From Bacilli bacterium (lineage in GTDB: Bacteria > Bacillota_I > Bacilli_A > RF39 > UBA660): DNA of 64,000 nucleotides. The notes beneath the pieces were generated by a model. That model saw nothing but the letters and a program-made list of their open reading frames with translations, did no database searches and was not told the DNA's origin. Where the stretch lies: NCBI GenBank assembly GCA_017435485.1, contig JAFSEY010000014.1:1-64000 (forward strand), written 5' to 3'. The position numbers and the translations under genes are program-made. Numbering within the stretch: position 1 is the first letter of the stretch; each line of letters starts with the position of its first letter. Shown here in pieces: positions 1 through 6,176 of this stretch.

Positions 1-37
1 AGTATCGTCTTTATTTAGGGGAAAGAGAGGTACTTCT

Positions 38-106
38 ATGATTAAACAATTTATATACGAATTATCAAATGAATTAAATGTCTTATTTGAGGAGTCAAAA
101 TATTAG
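38..106 (+). CDS. 22-residue leader ORF before a recombinase remnant
   Basis: A short ORF of 22 codons starts at an ATG preceded by a GAGAGG-type ribosome binding site and begins inside the stop of a partial upstream frame (positions 3-41, ATGA overlap). Its final codons and TAG stop form the 5' arm of a strong terminator hairpin, and a recombinase-like start follows about 30 bases after the hairpin. A similar layout recurs at 5176. The peptide matches no family I know. The arrangement suggests a regulatory leader peptide, but it could also be a small mobile-element gene that merely ends in its terminator. Confidence 0.45.
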   Translation: MIKQFIYELSNELNVLFEESKY

Positions 107-140
107 TTTTGGTGCTAGTAGTTTTGACTCCTCTTTTTTT
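89..140 (+). terminator. Strong intrinsic terminator overlapping leader ORF
   Basis: A perfect 12-bp stem (89-100 with 122-133) is extended by further pairs next to a short loop and followed by seven T residues. The stop codon of the small ORF at 38-106 lies in the 5' arm, so a ribosome stopping there would mask the hairpin. Confidence 0.85.
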
Positions 141-146
141 GAAAAA

Positions 147-770
147 TTAGAAAAAGGGAGATGATAAAATGTATGATAATATTAAAAAATAGCAGGTCTT
201 TATATTCGAGTTCTTACGTAATACATAGGCAGATACATTATCTTCTTTTATTTCAAGTGATTGCTTATTTATACTAAAACCATAGTGTCCCATATCACTA
301 CCAATTTTTAATTTGTTATTTGGTAGATTATCTTTAATCATCTCACCAGTTTTAAGAATAAATTTGATTTTATATAAATCTTCTGTACCATTATCTAACT
401 TCTCGCCAATAATTATTCTATCCACTAAATTATTAAATATATCTTCATTAAATTTAGTTAGCCCTTTATATTGTTTTAAAATCTTTGTTATATTATTTAT
501 CTGTTCTAACTTTTCTTTACGTGATAATTCTAAATCTTTATTATCAGCAAGTTTGTTTTCTAACTCTTTAATTTTATTAGTTACTTCTATTTCTTTATTA
601 TTTAGTATTTCTTGTGATATTTTATTATCTAATTTTAAATCAATTAAATTAGATAATCTATTTTGAAGATTCAAAATATCTTCTTTTATTTTGTCTGAAT
701 TAAAATTATTATTTTCATTAATTACTTCATCAACTTTTTTAATAAAAATTATAACGCACTTACTTATTTT
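147..770 (-). pseudogene. C-terminal fragment of a large serine recombinase
   Basis: An open frame on the minus strand encodes a Lys/Asn/Glu-rich coiled-coil segment, followed by a stretch with LVDRIIIGEK and YKIKFILKTGE. Those stretches are typical of the region just after the coiled coil at the end of large serine recombinases. There is no catalytic domain: a stop at 771-773 closes the frame upstream, and no ATG with a ribosome binding site is present (first usable start is a TTG at 674). The distal end reads antisense through the N-terminal recombinase scrap at 169-216, so recombinase similarity probably ends near 215. I read it as a rearranged, dead gene. Confidence 0.6.
169..216 (+). pseudogene. 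N-terminal scrap of a serine recombinase
   Basis: The ATG at 169 opens a reading frame that hits TAG at 190. Shifting by one base in the run of six A residues at 184-189 gives a peptide ending in IAGLYIRV, the typical start of the resolvase/large serine recombinase catalytic domain. The serine that should follow is replaced by Leu-Thr and the frame stops at 214. The rest of the gene is absent on this strand; a recombinase C-terminal piece lies immediately downstream on the opposite strand. The gene is clearly broken. Family assignment rests on eight residues and position. Confidence 0.5.
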
Positions 771-947
771 TTACAGCCACTTAAACAAAAAAAGATAGCA
801 AAGTTATAGCTATCAAAGTTAGAAAAATAACAAAAAATAGTGTCGTAGTTTCAGTCATAATTAAGACACAAAATGGTCGAAGTTATTGCCATAAAAATTG
901 CAATCTCTTAAAATCATAGTTAAGCAGGATAAACCTGTTTACAAACA

Positions 948-970
948 ACTAGCCAGTGGCTAGTTTTCCT
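948..970 (+). terminator. Terminator-like hairpin
   Basis: Eight perfect base pairs (948-955 with 957-964) surround a single-base gap that must open into a slightly larger loop, followed by TTTT and a pyrimidine-rich tail. It could end transcription entering the repeat block from the left. Confidence 0.4.
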
Positions 971-1206
971 TTATTTCATAAGGTTTTAGTAAAAACACAA
1001 GTGTTTACACTTACAAACATTGTTATACAATCGTTAACTTTAGAACCCCTTATATTATAAGGGGCGTTATACAAACGTACACACTTTTTTAATATGTTTT
1101 TTTGCGATTTTCGACACAAATTTGATACTTTTTCGATAAGTTTTCGGCCGAACTTATGGCCTAAGTTAAGACATAAAATTATAAATTTTTTGGGGTTATT
1201 GAATAT

Positions 1207-1266
1207 GAAAAAAAGTACTAATCACGACACAAGATTAGTACCATTAGATACAATTATTTCATATTC
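1207..1266 (-). ncRNA. Possible ~60-nt small RNA or attenuator
   Basis: On the minus strand a promoter (TTGACT, 16 bases, TACAAT) at 1300-1273 is followed about 30 bases later by a perfect 9-bp hairpin (1241-1233 with 1223-1215) and seven T residues, which is a complete terminator. The predicted transcript runs from about 1266 to 1207. Its first ten bases can also pair with the sequence over the T-run (1201-1210 with 1257-1266), giving a competing fold. It may be a small RNA or a leader that stops reading toward the recombinase remnant. This is a prediction from sequence symmetry only. Confidence 0.35.
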
Positions 1267-1272
1267 TACTAT

Positions 1273-1300
1273 ATTGTATCACACCATTGTTGATAGTCAA
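1273..1300 (-). promoter_or_regulatory. Predicted sigma-A promoter (minus)
   Basis: TTGACT at 1300-1295 and TACAAT at 1278-1273 are separated by 16 bases. It points toward the hairpin at 1241-1207 and, beyond it, the recombinase C-terminal fragment. Confidence 0.45.
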
Positions 1301-1503
1301 TATGTAACAAATGTCGTAAAAATTATGCCAAAAATGTTGTATAAAATCTTCGTAAACACTTGTAAACACTAGGATCTTTAAAATAGATACTTTGATAGAT
1401 ATTTATCTATTGACTGATATATTTAATTTTTTACCCATTAAAATCTGTGAGAATTATGGATTTAATGATATAATTATATTAACAAATGACTTGGAGGAAT
1501 CTT

Positions 1504-2097
1504 ATGAATTATAAAACTTTAAATGACCAATGTGAAATTTTTATTTCCATATTACAAAAAAATAAAGATTTAATGATTATTTTAGATTATATTAACACAT
1601 TGAAATTACCAAATTTTTATATTGCAACAGGTTCAGTTTTTCAAACTATTTGGAATTATTATGATAATAAACCATTAAATTATGGAATTAAAGATATTGA
1701 TATTATTTATTATGATTCTAGTAATGTTTCTAAAGATAGTGAAAAACAACTTGAAAATAAAATAATAGATTTTTTTCAAAAACAAAATTTAAATTATGAA
1801 TTTGATGTTCATAATGAAGCGCGAATGCATTTATGGAAAAAAGAAAATGAAAATAAAAATATTGACCAATATAAAAATTCTGAAGATGCAATAGACCAGT
1901 GGATTGCGACAGTACATGCAATAGGAATAACAAAAGAAAATAATAATATAAAAATTTATGCGCCATATGGTTTGAGTGATATTTTTAGTAGAACAATTAG
2001 ACCTATAAAACATAAAGCAAACTCTAAAGAATTATATGATAAAAAAGTAGCAAGTTGGAAAAATAGATTTAATAACTTAAATATAATTGAGTGGTAA
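1504..2097 (+). CDS. Nucleotidyltransferase family protein
   Basis: A 197-residue protein resembling the DUF925-type nucleotidyltransferase-fold family. It has an early YIATGSVFQTIWN segment, then KDIDIIYYD, which looks like the acidic metal site of nucleotidyltransferases, and a later EARMHLW motif typical of this family, which usually runs 180-200 residues. The start at 1504 is chosen because GGAGG sits seven bases upstream; an in-frame ATG at 1486 has no such site. The gene is the first of a probable three-gene set with the deoxyribosyltransferase-like gene at 2125 and the broken ASCH gene at 2526. Substrate unknown. Confidence 0.75.
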   Translation: MNYKTLNDQCEIFISILQKNKDLMIILDYINTLKLPNFYIATGSVFQTIWNYYDNKPLNYGIKDIDIIYYDSSNVSKDSEKQLENKIIDFFQKQNLNYEFDVHNEARMHLWKKENENKNIDQYKNSEDAIDQWIATVHAIGITKENNNIKIYAPYGLSDIFSRTIRPIKHKANSKELYDKKVASWKNRFNNLNIIEW

Positions 2098-2124
2098 ATA
2101 TTGAAATTGATTGGAAGATAATAT

Positions 2125-2529
2125 ATGAAAAAAATAGTTATAGCAGGTAGTGCCAAATTACAAAAACAAATTAATGATTGGATTGTTAGATTTAAAAATA
2201 ACAATTATGAAGTCTTAGATTATCCGAAACCTATAAACAAAAATGATTTTATGCAATTATACCCAAAAATTCATAAAAGTTTTTTTGAAAACATTATTAA
2301 TACTGATATATTGTTTATTATGAATGAAGATAAAAATAATATATATGGATATATAGGATCAGAAACTTTTGCTGAATTAGCATTTGGTTTAGCCCAAAAA
2401 CTTGTTTATAATAAAAAAATTGAATTAGTTTTGTTAAAAATGCCAAGTAAAAATGTAAAATGCTATGATGAGATTAAATTATGGATAAATTTGGGATGGA
2501 TAAACTTGTATGAAGGTGACAAAAAATGA
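2125..2529 (+). CDS. Nucleoside 2-deoxyribosyltransferase-like protein
   Basis: A 134-residue protein beginning MKKIVIAGSAKL, with a later segment DILFIMNEDKNNIYGYIGSETFAELAFG. The pattern of an N-terminal beta strand with a small-residue loop, then an acidic strand and a GSETFAELAFG helix, is that of the Rossmann-like nucleoside 2-deoxyribosyltransferase-like fold, which includes DUF4062- and TIR-like relatives. The TGA stop overlaps the next ATG (ATGA), so it is translationally coupled to the ASCH gene. Together with the upstream nucleotidyltransferase this looks like a small nucleotide-handling cassette carried by the mobile region. Catalytic activity is inferred, not proven. Confidence 0.6.
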   Translation: MKKIVIAGSAKLQKQINDWIVRFKNNNYEVLDYPKPINKNDFMQLYPKIHKSFFENIINTDILFIMNEDKNNIYGYIGSETFAELAFGLAQKLVYNKKIELVLLKMPSKNVKCYDEIKLWINLGWINLYEGDKK

Positions 2530-2610
2530 AAGTATTAAGTCTAACAGAGCCATGTGCTACTTTAATAAAAGAAAAAAAGAAATTAGTTGAAACATGAAGT
2601 TGGATAAACC
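2526..2610 (+). pseudogene. N-terminal remnant of an ASCH-domain gene
   Basis: The ATG at 2526 overlaps the previous stop. The first 23 codons read MKVLSLTEPCATLIKEKKKLVET, split by me as MKVLSLTEPCATLI plus KEKKKLVET, the usual opening of ASCH (PUA-like RNA/nucleotide-binding) proteins, where LSLTEPWATLI and ETRSW are conserved. A TGA replaces the expected Arg codon (AGA) of ETRSW; the frame then reads Ser-Trp and is lost where the transposase sequence begins near 2605. The conserved Trp in EPWAT is also Cys. The gene is dead by nonsense mutation plus insertion. Confidence 0.6.
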
Positions 2611-3592
2611 ATGAGTAAACCAAAAATTACTCAGCAAATGAGATACCGAGAGTCTCTCATAAAATACGCCGATCGATATGGCGTAACAAAAGCGAGTCGT
2701 GTTTACAACGTAAACAGACAATACATCTATCGTTGGAGAAAAAGATACAACGGAACAACTCGTTCTCTTGCAAATCAAAGTAGAAAGCCAAGACGTCATC
2801 CTAATGAACATACTTTAGAAAAAATAAAATTAATAAAAGATATGTTTGATAAGAATAAGAATACAGGTTTGACAGTGTTTTGGGTTAAACTAAAACAACG
2901 AGGTTATACAAGAAGTATAACTAGTTTGTACAACCAGTTAAAGAAACTAGATTTAAGGTTTGCTAAACTCAAAAGAAAAACAAAGAAGCAAGTCAAACCA
3001 TATATTCAGATGACGTTTCCTGGAGAACGAGTTTAGATAGATGTAAAAACCGTTCCAGCAAAATGTATAGTTGGTCAGTTCAAATTGTATCAGTATACAG
3101 CAATAGATGAATATAGTCGTTATCGTTATCTGCAAATATATGGAGAAAAATCTACATATACATCATATAAATTTCTACTAGAATTAATAAAAAGATTCAA
3201 ATTCAAAATTTATACAATAAGAACAGATAACGGATTAGAATTCACTAAACGACTAATATCAAAAGACCCAACAAATAAAACAATATTTGAACATGGCTTA
3301 GAAAAAGCTGGAATCAAGCATGACCTCATTAAACCATACACCCCAAAACATAATGGCAAGGTTGAACGAAGTCATCGCAAAGATAATGAACGGTTTTATG
3401 CTACGCATCGCTTTTATTCATTAGAAGATGCCAGAGGACAGTTGAAAGAATATTTGAAAGAATACAACAACTTTCCAATACAACCGTTAAAGTGGCGATC
3501 TCCTAATGAATTGCTTCGTGATTACTTTAACAAGTTAAAGTAATGTTAATAGGATTGTCGTGACTATGTCATTTATGTTTGACAAACCTACA
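2605..3592 (+). mobile_element. IS481-like insertion sequence, left end missing
   Basis: The segment carries one transposase gene with a TAG stop inside it. A plausible right end lies at 3573-3592, where the minus strand begins TGTAGGTTTGTCAAAC. No matching left inverted repeat is seen: ASCH-gene sequence runs to within a few bases of the transposase start and no ribosome binding site is present. The copy therefore looks truncated on the left and inactive. Boundaries are approximate. Confidence 0.5.
2611..3543 (+). pseudogene. DDE transposase with in-frame TAG (IS481-like)
   Basis: One continuous frame of about 310 codons interrupted only by TAG at 3034-3036. The first part has a helix-turn-helix (RYGVTKASRVYNVNRQYIYRW) followed by a basic linker with SRKPRRHP. 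After the stop comes the DDE integrase core: IDVK carries the first Asp, RTDNGLEF the second, and NGKVERSHR the Glu. Relatives normally read GQRVQIDVK here, so the stop most likely replaces a Gln codon, directly before the first catalytic Asp. Without suppression the product would lack the catalytic core. TAG is an ordinary stop elsewhere in the window (folD), so recoding is unlikely. Confidence 0.75.
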
Positions 3593-3676
3593 GATTTTGA
3601 GATAGGAATATAGTCCATTTATTGATTTTTTTTTAAATTTGTGTTAGAGTAGTCAATACAAAAAAGGAGGAGTAAT

Positions 3677-4558
3677 ATGCAAAAATCAAATGTTGAAATA
3701 ATTGAAAAATTACCGAACGGAAATTTAATTGTTAAAATAGAAAATCAAGTGCCAAAAACAGGAACAAGTGAATTTAATACTATTGTAAAATTTGCGCTTG
3801 CTAATGAAAATGGATTAGTAAATCTAGTTGATTTAAATAATAATTTATTAGGATTTCAATTTTTTGATACCTATACATTAAATGAAAATGGTGAAGTTAT
3901 AATAGGTATTAAAAAAACAGGAAAAGAATATTATGAAGATGTTTTATCACATTTTGATTTGAGTGATACTCAAGCTAAAGCTATTAAATTACCTGATGGT
4001 CCATTTAATATAGGACCTTATGCTAAACAATATTATGAATTTATAGAACCAACCAAAGTAGTTGATGATATAGTTCCTCAAAGTTATAGTTATAATTTTG
4101 GTCTTATCAATAAAGAAGGAATGGTAGTTATTTATCCTGTTTATGACAATATTGAATTTGGGAACGAAGGTACTTGTATAGTTGGAAAATTAGCATCTGA
4201 TGATTTGTTATTCGGATATGTTGATATTAATAGTGGGAATTTTATTACTCCTATATGTTTTGAGTCAGCATATGAATTTCATGATAATAGAGCTGTGGTA
4301 GAATATAAAGGGAAATATGGATATATTGATCGTAACAAAGTAATTTTAAATCCAAAAAATAATGAAGAGTATGCAGAACATTTATATCCAAGATTTTTTA
4401 GAGCAAGTGATTTTAATAATGGAATAGCTATTGCAGGATATAGCAAAAGAACTCATTTGACTCAAGCAAGTTATGCTCAAATAGACAAAACAGGTATTAA
4501 AGCAATTGTTCCTGAAAGCGGATTTCATTTAATCAAAAAAAATTTAAGTAAACGTTAA
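3677..4558 (+). CDS. WG-repeat-containing protein
   Basis: A 293-residue protein with WG/KWG-type repeats in its second half: FGLINKEGMVVIYPVYDNIE, FGYVDINSGNFITPICFE, and YGYIDRNKVILNP each follow the pattern aromatic-Gly-hydrophobic-Ile/Val-Asp-x-x-Gly then hydrophobic-Pro. Such repeats build beta-propeller-like or ligand-binding surfaces in many Bacillota proteins of unknown role. No signal peptide or membrane segment is seen, so the protein is probably cytoplasmic. The start has a strong AAGGAGGAG site. It lies alone between the insertion sequence and decayed genes and may be cargo of the mobile region. Confidence 0.7.
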   Translation: MQKSNVEIIEKLPNGNLIVKIENQVPKTGTSEFNTIVKFALANENGLVNLVDLNNNLLGFQFFDTYTLNENGEVIIGIKKTGKEYYEDVLSHFDLSDTQAKAIKLPDGPFNIGPYAKQYYEFIEPTKVVDDIVPQSYSYNFGLINKEGMVVIYPVYDNIEFGNEGTCIVGKLASDDLLFGYVDINSGNFITPICFESAYEFHDNRAVVEYKGKYGYIDRNKVILNPKNNEEYAEHLYPRFFRASDFNNGIAIAGYSKRTHLTQASYAQIDKTGIKAIVPESGFHLIKKNLSKR

Positions 4559-4629
4559 AAATATAATATAATTATTTTGTTAAAATGTGTTATATTGATT
4601 CAATGGTTGATTCTTATATCAATCGTCTT

Positions 4630-4741
4630 TGAGAGAAGTTGTAGATTACTACGACACTCGCACCATTGGGAAATCTGTTCTAACTTTTTAGAACTTTATA
4701 TACAAAAAGTATCAATTTCAAAAAGAAGTTGATATTTTTTT
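4630..4741 (+). ncRNA. Candidate structured RNA motif, copy A
   Basis: The segment holds GTTGTAGAT at 4638, which can fold as a hairpin with CTACGAC at 4650-4656. It is followed exactly 20 bases from its start by TCGCACCA (4658) and then GGGAAA. Two terminator-like hairpins follow (TTCTAA/TTAGAA near 4680 and TATCAA/TTGATA at 4710-4734 with a T-run). The same ordered elements with the same 20-base spacing occur at 8154-8230. I do not recognise the family; it may be a cis-regulatory leader or a small RNA. Confidence 0.4.
4710..4741 (+). terminator. Intrinsic terminator
   Basis: TATCAA (4710-4715) pairs with TTGATA (4729-4734), followed by a run of T. It closes RNA motif copy A, 26 bases before a small ORF start. 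Confidence 0.55.
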
Positions 4742-4766
4742 GTGATTAGAGAAAGGACAGATAAAA

Positions 4767-5041
4767 ATGGTAAGTATAGTTAGTAAAGAATTACACTTTG
4801 ATGAGGAATTAAAAAAGAAAATAGAGTTTATTTGTGATTTTTGTAATACTACTCAACTATAATAAATGGTTGTATTAAGAATAGTAGGAGAACAAATCTC
4901 TCCAATATAGAACCTCATAGAGTTATTATTAAGGGTATTACTTTTCTAGTATTTAATTATTCCAAAACTATCTATATTGGGAATTTAAGAAATAGTATTG
5001 AAATCAAAGATTTAGAGGACTTTATTAAGTTATTAGATTAA
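4767..5041 (+). pseudogene. Frameshifted small gene of unknown function
   Basis: An ATG with an AAAGGA site opens a 31-codon frame (MVSIVSKELHFDEELKKK..., stop at 4862). Immediately afterwards the next frame is open and reads through INGCIKNSRRTNL and IKGITFLVFNYSK to TAA at 5039-5041. Joining the two with one shift near 4850 gives a coherent protein of about 90 residues with no recognised domain. It is probably a frameshifted gene of the mobile region; two separate small ORFs are the alternative. Confidence 0.35.
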
Positions 5042-5071
5042 TTGTATTAAATATTATCAACTTCTTTCAAA

Positions 5072-5092
5072 ATCGCCTTTAAATAGGCGAAA
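5072..5092. terminator. Small hairpin, possible terminator
   Basis: TCGCCT (5073-5078) pairs with AGGCGA (5085-5090) around a six-base loop. It sits between the decayed small gene and the recombinase promoter. The tail is A-rich on the plus strand, so it would work better for minus-strand transcripts. Confidence 0.35.
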
Positions 5093-5107
5093 AATGGTGA
5101 TTATGTC

Positions 5108-5135
5108 TTGACTTTAATGTTTAAATATCTATAAT
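5108..5135 (+). promoter_or_regulatory. Sigma-A promoter of leader ORF/recombinase
   Basis: TTGACT at 5108-5113 and TATAAT at 5130-5135 are separated by 16 bases. It should drive the 25-codon leader ORF at 5176 and, past the hairpin, the recombinase at 5307. Confidence 0.7.
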
Positions 5136-5175
5136 AAGTAACCAAGAAACAAGTTTTATGTTTTTGGGGGTTAAT

Positions 5176-5253
5176 ATGAAACGAAGTTTAAAATTTATTA
5201 ATACAACTTATTTAGATTTTATTAAGAGGTGTCAAAGACATAAAAATATTTAA
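5176..5253 (+). CDS. 25-residue leader peptide ahead of recombinase
   Basis: ATG preceded by GGGGG at a normal distance, 25 codons, TAA stop. The promoter at 5108 lies directly upstream and the recombinase follows 53 bases downstream. The last ten codons fall in the 5' arm of a long terminator hairpin and the stop codon is in its loop, so translation to the stop would melt the terminator and allow read-through. The peptide shows no similarity to the leader at 38-106, but position and overlap with the hairpin are the same. I infer a leader-peptide attenuation switch. Confidence 0.5.
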   Translation: MKRSLKFINTTYLDFIKRCQRHKNI

Positions 5254-5276
5254 TGTGTCTTTGTCGCCTCTTTTTT
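5224..5276 (+). terminator. Long terminator between leader ORF and recombinase
   Basis: The 5' arm 5224-5240 pairs with 5256-5272 (15 of 17 Watson-Crick pairs, one wobble, one mismatch), followed by TTTT. The recombinase start lies 31 bases after it, so expression needs read-through. Confidence 0.8.
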
Positions 5277-5291
5277 GGTGATAAAGAATAA

Positions 5292-5660
<369 letters not shown>

Positions 5661-6109
5661 CTATTTCAAGTAATGAGGTGGATAAAATTAAAAGTTATAT
5701 AGAGCAAACCAATGATACTACTTCTAATTTAAGAGATTCTAATGATATAAATATAGTCTTACAAAAATATGAAGATGATTTAAGAGAACACTCTAACGAA
5801 GTAAGAAATTTAAAAAAGAAAATTAAAACTCGTGATGATAGAATTGAAGAATTAGAATACGACTTAAATGATGCCAATGATACTATTTATGAATTAGAAG
5901 ATAAAGTATCTAAATTGGAAGAAACATTAAATTACTTTAAAGAATTATGGAATAAGTTTATTAAATTCTTACAAGATAAATTCTTCTCTAGCAATAAATA
6001 TGATGACTTTATAAATGATTTATATGAAGAAGAAATACTTGATGATAATGAAATTGATATTATTCAAAATAATAAAAATATTGATAAAAGTGATGATTTT
6101 GAAAGGTAA
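5661..6109 (+). pseudogene. C-terminal remnant of a MobV/Pre relaxase
   Basis: About 150 codons in one frame, fused out of frame to the recombinase remnant. The sequence is a long charged coiled coil (VRNLKKKIKTRDDRIEELEY), then a segment with LWNKFIKFLQDKFF, then an acidic tail with YDDFINDLYEEEILDDNEID. This order is the usual end of plasmid mobilisation/recombination proteins (Mob_Pre family) in Bacillota. The N-terminal nicking domain is absent and the only possible start is a GTG at 5678 with a weak site, so the piece is probably not functional. It marks the region as a former mobilizable element. Confidence 0.6.
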
Positions 6110-6176
6110 ATATGTTAAAATAATATATATAAATGACAAAAGGGTAAAAAGGGAAAATATCAATTAGGAGGAAAAG

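Larger units (their letters stand above)
771..1503. other. Repeat-rich non-coding block
   Basis: About 730 bases without a credible gene. It contains several perfect inverted repeats: GATAGC/GCTATC near 795-815, ACTAGCCA/TGGCTAGT at 948-964, a 19-base palindrome at 1046-1064 flanked by direct GTTATACAA repeats, and nested inverted repeats at 1201-1266. GTGTTTAC-type sequences occur in opposite orientation near 1001 and 1351. The density of symmetrical elements next to recombinase and relaxase remnants suggests an attachment, transfer-origin or regulatory region of the former element. Confidence 0.5.

Noticed and set aside
313-666. Plus-strand open frame opposite the recombinase fragment
   Set aside because: Serine/leucine-rich antisense translation of a coiled-coil sequence; the minus frame has family motifs.
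1094-1372. 92-codon open frame in the repeat block
   Set aside because: No ribosome binding site, no recognisable composition; it runs across the inverted repeats and looks accidental.
4636-4650. GTTGTAGAT resembles the end of Cas12a CRISPR repeats
   Set aside because: The required complementary TCTAC half is absent, there is no array of repeats and spacers, and no cas gene is present.
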